DNA of 64,000 nucleotides from CAMLJR01 sp964631955 (GTDB lineage: Bacteria; Pseudomonadota; Gammaproteobacteria; Pseudomonadales; CAMLJR01): NCBI GenBank assembly GCA_964631955.1, contig CAZWBA010000001.1:186001-250000 (forward strand), in the 5' to 3' direction. Numbering within the stretch: position 1 is the first letter of the stretch; each line of letters opens with the position of its first letter. Below, piece after piece: positions 43,552-51,901 of the stretch. A program made the position numbers and the translations under genes. Under the pieces are notes generated by a model. That model was not told the DNA's origin and ran no database searches. It saw only the letters and a list, made by a program, of their open reading frames with translations.

Positions 43552-44565
43552 ATGTCGCTCACTGCTGTCAGCTCCATCAATGCTCAAGCCGAACCGGTTC
43601 GCGCGCCAGCCATTTCGTGCGTCATTCCCGCGTATAACGAAGCAGAAAATCTGGCGCTTTTGATTCCACAGCTGACCGAAACGTTAACGCCACTTTCATC
43701 GCGTCTCGAAATTATCATCGTCGACGATGGCAGCACCGATCACACCGCAGTGACCGCCGCTTCGCTCACGCACGACTATCCGGTTCTATGCATATTCCTT
43801 TCGCGCAATTTCGGCAAGGAAGCGGCGTTGACCGCCGGCGTGCACGAAGCCAGCGGCGATGTGGTGGTATTGATGGATTCGGATATGCAGCATCCCGTCT
43901 CGATGATTCCCGTATTTCTGGAGAAATGGCGCGAAGGCTACGAAATGGTTTACGGCGTGCGCGCCAATCGCGACGATGAAAGTTTTCTCAAACGCCATCT
44001 CACGCATGCTTTCTATAAATTACTGCGCCGCGCTTCGCGCATTCCGATCGAGCCCGATGCCGGTGATTTTCGCCTGCTCGATCGCAAGGTGGTGAATTCG
44101 CTCAGGGCGCTGCCCGAACGCAGCCGCTTCATGAAAGGCTTGTATGCGTGGGTGGGTTACAAAACTATCGGCATTCCCTTTCAGGTCGAAGAGCGCCATA
44201 GCGGCCGCTCGACATTCAATTATCGCCGGCTCACACGGCTCGCCGTCATGGGCATGGTCGCGTTTACCGAATTACCGCTGCGGATCAGCGCCGTGATCGG
44301 TCTCGCGATTTCGATCCTGGCAATTATTTACGGTACTTACGAAGCGATTCGCGCACTGTTCTTCACCAGCGATATACCCGGCTGGGCCACACTGATCGTC
44401 GCCATCACCTTTCTCAACGGCATTCAGTTAATGGCGATAGGCGTTCTCGGCGAATATATCGCGCGCATTTTCAATGAAGTAAAAGGTCGCCCCAATTACA
44501 TCATCGCGCGCCGGCTGGGCTTTGACGATCGGGAAGACAAATATCCGGGTAACAGCAAGCGATGA
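43552..44565 (+). CDS. Family 2 glycosyltransferase, polyprenyl-phosphate type (GtrB/ArnC-like)
   Basis: This membrane-anchored enzyme is predicted to transfer a sugar from a nucleotide donor to undecaprenyl phosphate. From the ATG at 43552 it has 337 residues. The GT-A domain carries ISCVIPAYNEAENL, IIIVDDGSTDHT, LSRNFGKEAALTAG and the DxD-type VVLMDSDMQHP. Two C-terminal membrane helices (about residues 235-258 and 272-297) place it with DPMS/GtrB/ArnC proteins. The frame extends upstream to 43429 but that part lies in repeat-containing DNA. Its stop overlaps the next gene by four bases. Confidence 0.9.
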   Translation: MSLTAVSSINAQAEPVRAPAISCVIPAYNEAENLALLIPQLTETLTPLSSRLEIIIVDDGSTDHTAVTAASLTHDYPVLCIFLSRNFGKEAALTAGVHEASGDVVVLMDSDMQHPVSMIPVFLEKWREGYEMVYGVRANRDDESFLKRHLTHAFYKLLRRASRIPIEPDAGDFRLLDRKVVNSLRALPERSRFMKGLYAWVGYKTIGIPFQVEERHSGRSTFNYRRLTRLAVMGMVAFTELPLRISAVIGLAISILAIIYGTYEAIRALFFTSDIPGWATLIVAITFLNGIQLMAIGVLGEYIARIFNEVKGRPNYIIARRLGFDDREDKYPGNSKR

Positions 44566-44933
44566 TTGTCGAGCTTGTGCGTTTCGGCATCGTCGGCATC
44601 GCCGCCATGGCCATACACTGGTGCGTGGTCGCACTTCTGGTTCCACTCGGTTTTACGCCGCTCATCGCCAATGTCATTGGTTTTTGTGTTGCATTCAATG
44701 TCAGTTTTTTCGGTCATCACCACTGGACTTTCGCCAGCCCTGACAATCAGAAAAACACTTTTCGGCGTTTTGCCGGCGTCGCGATACTGGGATTCATCAG
44801 CAACGAAGCGCTCTATGCGCTATTGCTTGAATTCACCCGGCTCGATTATCGCGTCGCGCTGCTGATCGTTCTGATCGCTGTCGCGGGAATGACTTATTTA
44901 CTCAGTCGACTCTGGGCATTTCGAGCGCAATGA
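44562..44933 (+). CDS. GtrA-family membrane protein (putative polyprenyl-sugar flippase)
   Basis: The 123-residue protein has four membrane segments (about residues 6-26, 33-53, 72-92, 96-116) and the GtrA family pattern LVRFGIVGIAAMAIHW, NVIGFCVAFNVSFFGHHHWTF and a final SRLWAFR. GtrA proteins are thought to flip the undecaprenyl-phosphate-sugar made by a GtrB enzyme. The ATG overlaps the glycosyltransferase stop (ATGA), and its own end overlaps the next gene by four bases, giving a three-gene coupled unit. Confidence 0.9.
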   Translation: MIVELVRFGIVGIAAMAIHWCVVALLVPLGFTPLIANVIGFCVAFNVSFFGHHHWTFASPDNQKNTFRRFAGVAILGFISNEALYALLLEFTRLDYRVALLIVLIAVAGMTYLLSRLWAFRAQ

Positions 44934-45787
44934 ACACCCGGAACGGGATCACCACGCCCGTCTCGATAAAGCGCATCGTGCTTTGCTCCGACGATTACGC
45001 GCAATCCGCATCTATCAGCGCCGGCATTTTACAGCTGGTCGAACACCACCGTCTGTCGGCGGTGAGCTGTTTTAGCGAAGGCGATTTCTGGTCGCATGGC
45101 GATAACATCCTGTGCGCGTACCGCGAGCGCATCGATATCGGACTGCATTTCAATCTGACGCATCCCTTCCCCGCTTCGTCCCTGCCTGCGCAACCGCTCA
45201 ACCGCGTAATGCGGCTGGCGCTCAGCGGGCGTATCGACCGCGCGGAGATCGCCAGGACTCTGCACAGACAGCTCGATCGTTTCGAATCCGTCGCGAAGCA
45301 AATGCCGGATTTTCTCGATGGTCATCAGCACGTGCATATGTTTCCGGCCATTCGCAGCATCGTCATCGGCGAACTCGCGCAACGCTATGGGCAGAAAAAA
45401 CCTTATCTGCGCGCTGTGAATCCGCGCGTATCGATACGGGGTGATTTCATAAAAACACTGATACTGAAATTTCTGGGAACCGGTTTCAGCGATCTGGCGC
45501 AGCGTCACGGCATGCGGACCAACCGTGGTTTTGGCGGTATTTATGCGCTGCAGCCGCAGACCGATTTCGCTGCGCTGATGCACCACTGGCTCGCCACAGC
45601 GAATCACGGCGATCTGTTCATGTGTCATCCCGGTGAAAAATCCGGGGACAATTCCGATCCGATCGCCGCAACACGTCCTGTCGAATTAGCCTTTCTGATG
45701 AGTGACGAATTCGAAACGCTGCTCTCCCGTCATGCGATTTGCCTGAGCCGCCTTGCCGATATCGAGCATCGAACTCTGCCCCGATAA
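44930..45787 (+). CDS. ChbG/HpnK (YdjC)-family carbohydrate deacetylase
   Basis: The 285-residue protein belongs to the YdjC/ChbG/HpnK superfamily of metal-dependent deacetylases. The metal-binding Asp pair is in VLCSDDYAQS, a conserved His lies in IDIGLHFNLTHPFP, and FLDGHQHVHMFPAI carries the His-x-His motif. There is no signal peptide, so it acts on the cytoplasmic side. Being coupled by four-base overlap to GtrB- and GtrA-like genes, it probably deacetylates a lipid-linked or nucleotide-linked amino sugar, by analogy with ArnC/ArnD or HpnK (inference). No other hopanoid genes are in the window. Confidence 0.87.
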   Translation: MNTRNGITTPVSIKRIVLCSDDYAQSASISAGILQLVEHHRLSAVSCFSEGDFWSHGDNILCAYRERIDIGLHFNLTHPFPASSLPAQPLNRVMRLALSGRIDRAEIARTLHRQLDRFESVAKQMPDFLDGHQHVHMFPAIRSIVIGELAQRYGQKKPYLRAVNPRVSIRGDFIKTLILKFLGTGFSDLAQRHGMRTNRGFGGIYALQPQTDFAALMHHWLATANHGDLFMCHPGEKSGDNSDPIAATRPVELAFLMSDEFETLLSRHAICLSRLADIEHRTLPR

Positions 45788-45814
45788 AGTGCGCTCAGCG
45801 CAACGCCCACCCTT

Positions 45815-46120
45815 CTAATCCGGCTTTTTCTCATTTTTCGTCCGCTCGAAATCAGCCAGCTGAGTCGCGTTCGCCTCGCGTTGATAAAGCGTTTTCCACT
45901 CCGAGTAAGGCATTCCATAAACGCGCTCCCGTGCCTTTTCATAATCGATTTCGGTGCCGATATCGGCTGCGGCAGCGGCGTACCATTTCGCCAGGCAGTT
46001 ACGGCAGAAACCTGCAAGATTCATTAAATCGATGTTCTGCACATCCTTGCGGCTGTCTAAATGCGTCAGTAATCGACGAAAAACTGCAGCTTCAATTTCT
46101 GTTTCGCGTGAACCTTTCAT
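45815..46120 (-). CDS. DUF1244 family protein
   Basis: The 101-residue protein matches DUF1244, a small conserved family of unknown function. The core DVQNIDLMNLAGFCRNCL with its two Cys residues, the following KWYAAAA, and GMPYSEWKTLYQ are family hallmarks. The GFCRNC pair could bind metal (inference). The C-terminus is charged. ATG 46120 has GAGGA seven bases upstream. It converges with the deacetylase gene, 27 bases away, and is divergent from the H1-like gene. Confidence 0.87.
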   Translation of the reverse strand: MKGSRETEIEAAVFRRLLTHLDSRKDVQNIDLMNLAGFCRNCLAKWYAAAAADIGTEIDYEKARERVYGMPYSEWKTLYQREANATQLADFERTKNEKKPD

Positions 46121-46290
46121 CTCGATTTCCTCATTTTTAAATTCAACTTCAACTCGTCCAGAAAACGATTTTCAGTGTTCGATGACCAATTTCAAGGGGC
46201 AATGCATTTCGTTTTCACAGAAAACATAAACCGCCGCAAATTAATGAGCACAAAAAAACCAAAATTTCTAGATAATTTTAAAAAGCGACG

Positions 46291-46296
46291 TATAAT
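46291..46296 (+). promoter_or_regulatory. Promoter -10 element of the H1-like gene
   Basis: A perfect TATAAT lies about 54 bases upstream of the H1-like ATG. The expected -35 position is poor, but the preceding 40 bases are very A/T-rich, as in UP-element-dependent promoters. Confidence 0.55.
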
Positions 46297-46349
46297 TAAT
46301 CGCGTGTGACTGCACAAATCCACCAACTCTACTGACAAGGATTTAATTC

Positions 46350-46760
46350 ATGGCAGCAGCAAAAAAGAAAGCAGCAAAGAAACCGACGGCGGCGGCGCTC
46401 GAGAAGCAGATTAAAGCTCTCGAAGCAAAGCTGAAAAAGGCGAAAGCCAAAGAGGCAGCCGACGCGAAGAAAGCAGCAGCCAAAGCTAAAAAGGTTGCAG
46501 CCAAGGCGAAGAAAGCCAAAGCCAAAAAAGCCACGGTAAAAGTCAAAGCGAAAGCGAAGACCAAAACCAAAGCCAAAGCGAAGGCAAAAACCAAAGCAAA
46601 AACCAAAGCCAAAGCAAAAACCAAAGCAGCTCCAAAGAAGAAAGGTCGCCCAGGCCGTCCGAAGAAAGCAGTCGTAGCGAAAGCTCCGCGCAAAGCTAAA
46701 GCCAAGCGCAAAGCCCGTGCTCCGAAAGCTGCTCCAGCAGCACCAGCAGTATCGGCATAA
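46350..46760 (+). CDS. Lysine/alanine-rich histone H1-like protein with AT-hook-like tail
   Basis: The 136-residue protein is dominated by Lys and Ala, with KAKAK, KTKAK and AKKA repeats through residues 25-95. A short coiled-coil-like start (ALEKQIKALEAKLKKAKA) precedes this. Near residue 97 KKGRPGRPKKA resembles an AT-hook (core GRP), followed by another basic Ala/Pro-rich tail. Similar proteins (AlgP-like, H1-like) are believed to bind and compact DNA. No enzymatic domain exists. The gene has AAGGA upstream, a perfect -10 and a strong terminator, suggesting high expression. The antisense open frame over this gene is an artefact of its base bias. Confidence 0.85.
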   Translation: MAAAKKKAAKKPTAAALEKQIKALEAKLKKAKAKEAADAKKAAAKAKKVAAKAKKAKAKKATVKVKAKAKTKTKAKAKAKTKAKTKAKAKTKAAPKKKGRPGRPKKAVVAKAPRKAKAKRKARAPKAAPAAPAVSA

Positions 46761-46771
46761 ATTGGAACACC

Positions 46772-46802
46772 CTGCGCCGCTTTCATAGCGGCGCAGTTTT
46801 TT
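46772..46802 (+). terminator. Strong rho-independent terminator after the H1-like gene
   Basis: CTGCGCCGC (46772-46780) and GCGGCGCAG (46788-46796) form a perfect nine-pair stem with a seven-base loop, followed by six T residues. Confidence 0.92.
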
Positions 46803-47041
46803 ACCCCCACCAAACCCCCGTTACACGTGGGCAGTCTCCTTCTCTCCCTGTAAATGATCTCCCACCTCGCCCCATGCGTTTCCCGCGATTTTCATGTACG
46901 TATAAACCTCTCTCATTTACAGATTAAATAGCGGCTTGAACCGTCCAATCTGCGATATACCCATCATATTTGTGGTTGTGAACTTGCCGTTACCACGCTT
47001 CAGCTAGACTAAAAACTCTGCCTCAACGCGCTCAGTGCCCC

Positions 47042-47860
47042 ATGTGTGAACTGTTTGGAATTTCGAGCCGTCATCCCACGACTGCAAGGTTTTCGCTTTC
47101 CGAATTCGCTCGACGCGGTGGCGACACCGGCCCGCATAGCGATGGCTGGGGAATTACCTTTTTACGCGACGGCGACGTTGCGCTGATGCGCGAAGCGGAG
47201 CCCTCCGCAGGCAGCCCGCTACTTCAACTCATTCACGAACAACATACGCCGAGCGAATTGGTCATTGCGCATATCCGCAAGGCAACTCAGGGCATTGTCA
47301 GCTTGCGCAACACGCAACCCTTCGTGCGCGAACTGGGCGGTCGTCCACATGTGTTTGCGCACAATGGTGATCTCGGCGAATTACGGCAGCGTATATCGCT
47401 GGAGGAAAGTTACTTTCGCCCCATCGGCGATACCGATTCCGAACACGCATTCTGTCATCTGCTTTCAAAACTGCAGACGCTATGGCTGGGCGGAGACACA
47501 CCCTCGCTCGATCAGCGCCTGCGTGTTTTCACCCGATTCGCCACGTATATGACGACGCTCGGTACGGCAAATTTTTTATATAGCGACAGCGAGTTTTTGT
47601 TCGTGCATTCGCATTACCGACGTGAGGACGGAGACGAGCTCGCACACCCGGGCATTTATCTGCTTGAGCGAAACTGTCACGAATACCACATTAAACACGG
47701 CGGGACAGTCGATCCGGATCAGCAAATGACGCTGCTCGCGAGTCGGCCGCTGAGTCAGGAAAACTGGCAACCACTGCCATCGCATTCAGTGCTGGTCATT
47801 CAAAACGGGCGAGTGATCATCGATCATCCACTTCCCGAGCGCACACTGAAAGCGCAGTAA
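47042..47860 (+). CDS. Class II glutamine amidotransferase, YafJ-like
   Basis: The 272-residue protein is a stand-alone Ntn-type glutaminase domain. Cys2 (MCELFGIS) becomes the N-terminal nucleophile after Met removal. Other family motifs are GPHSDGWGITFL, VIAHIRKATQG with the substrate Arg, FAHNGDLG (oxyanion Asn-Gly and Asp) and the GDTDSEHAFC stretch. The nature of any acceptor is unknown for YafJ proteins. The 240 bases upstream to the H1-like terminator hold no gene; a weak TTGCCG...TAGACT promoter lies near 46990-47012. A terminator at 47939-47974 follows. Confidence 0.9.
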   Translation: MCELFGISSRHPTTARFSLSEFARRGGDTGPHSDGWGITFLRDGDVALMREAEPSAGSPLLQLIHEQHTPSELVIAHIRKATQGIVSLRNTQPFVRELGGRPHVFAHNGDLGELRQRISLEESYFRPIGDTDSEHAFCHLLSKLQTLWLGGDTPSLDQRLRVFTRFATYMTTLGTANFLYSDSEFLFVHSHYRREDGDELAHPGIYLLERNCHEYHIKHGGTVDPDQQMTLLASRPLSQENWQPLPSHSVLVIQNGRVIIDHPLPERTLKAQ

Positions 47861-47938
47861 TCCAGGGGTTTGCGTTCCATGCACAGCCTGCGACATGGAT
47901 ACCGCGAATCATTTCCAGCTATCGAATAAATCTGTCTG

Positions 47939-47974
47939 AAGCTCTCGACCAAAAAGATTGAGACGAGAGCTTTT
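47939..47974 (+). terminator. Rho-independent terminator after the amidotransferase gene
   Basis: AAGCTCTCG (47939-47947) pairs with CGAGAGCTT (47964-47972) and is followed by TT, the pairing running into TTTT. It lies 79 bases after the amidotransferase stop, in the convergent gap with the carbonic anhydrase gene. Confidence 0.65.
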
Positions 47975-47993
47975 GCGAGTTTCGTTAAATACT

Positions 47994-48647
47994 TTATTGC
48001 GTGACGGTGGTCGACACATGCGGCGCAATGCGTAATTCAGGCGCGATCTGCCCGGCGCTGCTGATTGTCGTTTCGAGATCGTGGAGCAGACCATCGCGCA
48101 CGCTGTAGATCCAGCCGTGAATATCGAGCTGCTGCCCGCGATGCCAGGCGTTCTGAATGATGCGCGTGCGCGCCACGTTGGCCACCTGCGCCTTGACATT
48201 CAATTCGCAGAGCAGGTCGACGCGTCGCTCATCCTCGACAGCCGCAAGTTCTTCGCGATGCGTGATGCAGATACCCTTGAGAGAGTTCAGCCAGTTGTCG
48301 ATCAGACCGTGTTGTGAATCATCGAGCGCGGCGCGCACACCGCCGCAACCGTAATGCCCAACCACCATGATGTGCTTCACTTTTAACACATCGACCGCGA
48401 ATTGAATGACGGACTGACAATTGAGATCCGTCTGAATCACGATATTCGCAACATTGCGATGCACGAAAACCTCGCCGGGCATCAGACCGATAATCTGGTT
48501 GGACGGAACGCGGCTGTCGGAGCAGCCGATCCACAAATATTCCGGTTGTTGTTGCGAGGATAACTTTTCAAAAAACAGGGGATCTTCGGTTTTGATATTT
48601 TCCGCCCAGACGCGATTTTTCTGAAAAAGATGGTCGAGTTTGCTCAT
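47994..48647 (-). CDS. can: Beta-class carbonic anhydrase
   Basis: This zinc enzyme interconverts CO2 and bicarbonate in the cytoplasm. The 217-residue protein has the zinc ligands in CSDSRVP (Cys and Asp) and in VVGHYGCGGVRAA (His and Cys), plus HRNVANIV. It resembles the E. coli Can/CynT type. Bicarbonate is used by PycA and PurK encoded in this window, though the genes are not linked in an operon. The diguanylate cyclase gene lies 57 bases upstream on the same strand, so co-transcription is possible. Confidence 0.95.
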   Translation of the reverse strand: MSKLDHLFQKNRVWAENIKTEDPLFFEKLSSQQQPEYLWIGCSDSRVPSNQIIGLMPGEVFVHRNVANIVIQTDLNCQSVIQFAVDVLKVKHIMVVGHYGCGGVRAALDDSQHGLIDNWLNSLKGICITHREELAAVEDERRVDLLCELNVKAQVANVARTRIIQNAWHRGQQLDIHGWIYSVRDGLLHDLETTISSAGQIAPELRIAPHVSTTVTQ

Positions 48648-48704
48648 CGTCGGAAACCAGAATAAAGGAAAAAAAGGGGGCGCTAGTTTACCGAAATAAA
48701 CGGA

Positions 48705-49868
48705 TTAACCGAAGGTTTGATATTCGACGCGATTTCGGCCGCTCTGTTTGGCACGATACGCAGCATCGTCGGCAATTTTGACGAGGCGATCGCCAATATC
48801 CGGACTCTCCGGTTGCGGGCGCGTCCAGCAGGTGACACCGAGCGAAATCGATGTGGACACTTCGATACCGCTATCGCTGACGATGCGCAAACCGGCGATA
48901 CGCGCACGGATGCGCTCGGCGATATCGAGTGCGAGATCGCGATCGCAATTCGGGAGAATCAATGCGAATTCCTCACCGCCATACCTGCAGACGTGATCGG
49001 TTTTACGCAGCATGCCGGAAATTTCCTGCGCCACGGTGCGCAACACACGGTCGCCGACCTGGTGGCCGTGGTTGTCGTTGATCGATTTGAAATGATCGAG
49101 ATCGCCGATCATTACCGTAAGCGGTTCGCGCTGACGAATTGCGCGCGCGATTTCGGTATCCATCGATAAATGAAACGAACGCCGATTTTCGACATGCGTG
49201 AGCATATCGATCAGGCTCAAACGGTGCAGACGTTCCTGATTGGTGCAGTTCTCGATGCACACGGCCACCACGGACGCGAGATGGCTGATGAAATCCGTCG
49301 ATTTATCGCCGCTGAAACGCTGCGCGGCAAACGCACCGAAATGCAGACTGCCGACCAGCACGCCCTGGCGAACGAGCGGCAGCAATGCCACCGAGCGCAC
49401 GGGGCGCCCCGGGAACAAACCTGACGGTGGCGGGCTGAGCAGACGGACGCAATGCGATGAGGGATACAGCGCGCGCAAATCGCGGTCGTTATCGAGCCAC
49501 GACAAACCTGTGCTGCGCTGCACATCGCCGGGTAATAAATCGCGCACGATGCGCTCGGGGTCATACAGCCACAACTCGGTGGCATCGACACGAAAATGGC
49601 GAAGACTTTCGGCGAGCAGCGTATCGAATAACGATTCGAGTTCAGAGATCGCCAGCAGCTGCAATTCGAACTGCTGAAATTTACGCAGAATGCGTTCGTT
49701 CTGTGTCGCTTTGTCGACCAGATCGCCAACGGTGCGCGCCAGCTGTTCAAGCCGATTCTTGGCCACAGTGTTAGATTCTTCAGCTTCGGCCGTTCTTCGC
49801 GACGTTTTCAAATCGCTCGACAGCTCAAAATTACGCGTGGAAATAGCGGATTTAAGATCCTGCATCAT
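48705..49868 (-). CDS. GAF/DUF484-GGDEF diguanylate cyclase
   Basis: The enzyme makes cyclic di-GMP from two GTP. Of 387 residues, about 30-65 look coiled-coil, 65-215 resemble a DUF484/GAF sensory domain (FELQLLAISELESLFDTLL), and 215-385 form the GGDEF domain. The active-site motif is GGEEF at 297-301, intact. An inhibitory I-site RxxD (Arg288-Asp291) precedes it by five residues, as in product-inhibited cyclases. There is no signal peptide or membrane segment, so it is cytoplasmic. ATG 49868 or 49865 is the start. Confidence 0.93.
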   Translation of the reverse strand: MMQDLKSAISTRNFELSSDLKTSRRTAEAEESNTVAKNRLEQLARTVGDLVDKATQNERILRKFQQFELQLLAISELESLFDTLLAESLRHFRVDATELWLYDPERIVRDLLPGDVQRSTGLSWLDNDRDLRALYPSSHCVRLLSPPPSGLFPGRPVRSVALLPLVRQGVLVGSLHFGAFAAQRFSGDKSTDFISHLASVVAVCIENCTNQERLHRLSLIDMLTHVENRRSFHLSMDTEIARAIRQREPLTVMIGDLDHFKSINDNHGHQVGDRVLRTVAQEISGMLRKTDHVCRYGGEEFALILPNCDRDLALDIAERIRARIAGLRIVSDSGIEVSTSISLGVTCWTRPQPESPDIGDRLVKIADDAAYRAKQSGRNRVEYQTFG

Positions 49869-49973
49869 CGATTAATCGGCAAGGCATTTCGACCAGTATA
49901 GCGACGCTATGGAAAACTGAGAAACCGGGGGCGATAAACCGCAGCGGTAATTTCCAGACCGTGACGCGTTCGA

Positions 49974-50198
49974 TTAAAGCCCCTCCCACGCATCGTCATC
50001 GTAAATACCCAATTCATCGCGCAGACGCTTGCGCTCCAGACGATCTTCAATTTTGCGGCGAATCATTGGATCCCTGGGATTTATTCTCGGCGGCGGCACC
50101 ACTTCGTCAGCGCTATCAAAATCCGCGCCCTCGGTATCATCGGCCATAAAACCTTCGCCAACAGCATTGCTGTCATCTGTGCCGGATGCTTTCGCCAT
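49974..50198 (-). CDS. Small acidic protein, PA3496-like
   Basis: The 74-residue protein has an acidic, disordered N-terminal half and a charged helical C-terminal half (MIRRKIEDRLERKRLRDEL) ending in an acidic tail. From memory this pattern recurs in small gammaproteobacterial proteins such as Pseudomonas PA3496; the function is unknown. AAGG precedes the ATG at 50198. An 18-base tandem duplication lies just upstream. The gene is alone, 105 bases before the diguanylate cyclase start on the same strand. Confidence 0.65.
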   Translation of the reverse strand: MAKASGTDDSNAVGEGFMADDTEGADFDSADEVVPPPRINPRDPMIRRKIEDRLERKRLRDELGIYDDDAWEGL

Positions 50199-50218
50199 GT
50201 CAGCACCTTATTCCTCTG

Positions 50219-50254
50219 TTTAATTAATTGTGTCGATTTAATTAATTGCGTCGA
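50219..50254. repeat. 18-base tandem duplication upstream of the small acidic protein gene
   Basis: Two adjacent 18-base units (TTTAATTAATTGTGTCGA, then the same with one T-to-C change) lie 21-56 bases upstream of the start at 50198. The AT-rich TTAATTAA core suggests promoter or binding-site duplication. The rest of the gap to 50479 shows no recognisable feature. Confidence 0.8.
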
Positions 50255-50479
50255 TTCGATGAAACACATCGCCCGTCCGGCAACGCTCGCCGGGGGCAAT
50301 TTGCGAGCCTAGATAAAGTAGAAATGAATGGCTGTCAATGGGGCCACGGCGCAAATTTTCACGGCTTCAGCCCATGCCGAAAAAGCCCGCGTCCGTCCTC
50401 AAAAAAGTAGCAAAGATCCCGCGAAAATGAGGTGCCGCCCAAAAAGAAATGTCACAAAAATGGAAAAATAATGGAGGGG

Positions 50480-51901
50480 TCAGGAAACGAGGATTTTGAT
50501 CAGCTCAAGCGCCGTCTTGCCGCTTTCGCTCTGGCGCTGCAGTAATTCGAGGAGCATTGTCTGATTGCCGAAGCGGCGCTCATCGTAATGGTGTATCGCG
50601 TGCGCACGCCGCGCAGGCCCGGTCTTTTCGGTGGTGGTACCGTCGATAACTGCCAAATCGTCTGCAATAACTGCCATGTCGTCTGCACCAACCGTCATCT
50701 CACCCGCGCTAACCGTCGCGTCGTCGGCGATAAAAGTACTGGCTGTCTGCGCCGATTCAAGCGTTTGGAATCCGCTTTGCCACGGACGTAGTTTTGCCGC
50801 CAGCGCGCGCAGTATTTCGTCGTCTCGCTCGGGTGCCGATAACAATGTATCGACCGCTGCCTGCACATCGACCGCAGGCGTACCGAAGCGATCGCTGTAC
50901 GCAGCGCTGACCTCAGCCAGCAATCTGGCGAGTTCGTTGCGGGGCGCCTCGGGTTTTGCAATCAGCGTTAACAGACGGGATTTCAATTCGCCGACATAGG
51001 CGCGCTCATTGCCCGCAGTCTCTCTGGCCACCGGACTGCGCTCGCGCGTGCCTGCCTGCTGCTGTCGAAACTGACGCTGCCAGAACAGACTGAAACCAGG
51101 ACCGGCGGACCGGGTGTCGACCGATTTTTTCAGCGCATCGGCCAGGCGAATGAAACTGCGCGACGACGGATCGCTCTCGGGAAACAGCGCGACCGGACTT
51201 TGCAGTGTCACCGCAACGCGCATGCTTTCATCGCGCAACAGATAACCCAGACTCTGCGGATGCACGCCGATATATTTTTCCACCGCGGTGCTGAATCGAT
51301 GAAATACCTCGCGTGCCTGCGCGACATTGCTGCACATGTTGACGACGACCTGATACATCATGCCGGGGCGGCGGCGATGCATTACCTTGATCAGTGAAAA
51401 TGCATCGGTGAGCGAAGTCGGCTCGGGGGTGATGACGACGACGCTCTGATGCGCCGAGCCAACGAAATCCAGGGTGTTATCGGCGATGCCCGCAGCGGTA
51501 TCGAGCAGGAGAAAATCGAAATCGCCTTCGATGCGGGCGAGCTCGCGCGTCAATCGCAATTGCTGGCGCGGATGCAGCGAGACACATTCGCTGATGCCAT
51601 TTGCACCGGGAATGATTTTTACGCCGTGCGGACCCGAGAGCATGATTTCTTCGATCGACTTCGCGCCGAACAACACATGCTCAAGCCCCGCTTTAGGGGT
51701 CAGACCCAAAAGAATATTGATATTCGCAAGCCCGGTATCCGCGTCGAAAATGCAGACACGCGCACCGGCTTTGGCAAGAGAAATACCCAGGTTAACGGCA
51801 ATACTCGACTTCCCCACACCGCCTTTTCCGCTGGTGATGGCTACGACATGCGGTGACAAACGCTGCTTGTTCTCTGATGTGGGTTCTTGTGCAGCCGGCA
51901 C
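50480..51901 (-). CDS. MinD/ParA-family ATPase, FlhG (FleN/YlxH)-like, with repeat-bearing tail
   Basis: The 473-residue protein has an N-terminal deviant-Walker ATPase (about residues 18-265) of the MinD/FlhG type. It carries KGGVGKS at 26-32, FDADTGLANINILLGL, LLLDTAAGI and a VVITPEPTSLTDAFSLIK segment typical of FlhG, which controls flagellar number. No flagellar gene is in the window, so the role is open. The C-terminal 200 residues are an unrecognised extension containing four seven-residue repeats (about 405-435; IADDATV, SAGEMTV, GADDMAV, IADDLAV). The start is a GTG with a strong GAGGAG. It is divergent from the HDOD-kinase gene. Confidence 0.85.
   Translation of the reverse strand: MPAAQEPTSENKQRLSPHVVAITSGKGGVGKSSIAVNLGISLAKAGARVCIFDADTGLANINILLGLTPKAGLEHVLFGAKSIEEIMLSGPHGVKIIPGANGISECVSLHPRQQLRLTRELARIEGDFDFLLLDTAAGIADNTLDFVGSAHQSVVVITPEPTSLTDAFSLIKVMHRRRPGMMYQVVVNMCSNVAQAREVFHRFSTAVEKYIGVHPQSLGYLLRDESMRVAVTLQSPVALFPESDPSSRSFIRLADALKKSVDTRSAGPGFSLFWQRQFRQQQAGTRERSPVARETAGNERAYVGELKSRLLTLIAKPEAPRNELARLLAEVSAAYSDRFGTPAVDVQAAVDTLLSAPERDDEILRALAAKLRPWQSGFQTLESAQTASTFIADDATVSAGEMTVGADDMAVIADDLAVIDGTTTEKTGPARRAHAIHHYDERRFGNQTMLLELLQRQSESGKTALELIKILVS
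50650..50735 (-). repeat. Four 21-base in-frame tandem repeats in the MinD-like gene
   Basis: Four diverged 21-base units occur head to tail. On the plus strand they begin roughly ACTGCCAAATCGTC, ACTGCCATGTCGTC, ACCGTCATCTCACC and ACCGTCGCGTCGTC. They encode consecutive seven-residue units with the pattern xADDxxV and remain in frame, like a minisatellite within a coding region. Confidence 0.75.

Noticed and set aside
46343..46813. 156-codon hydrophobic minus-strand ORF over the H1-like gene
   Set aside because: Complement of Lys/Ala codons yields a Phe/Ala/Leu-rich artefact. The plus strand has promoter, ribosome site and terminator.
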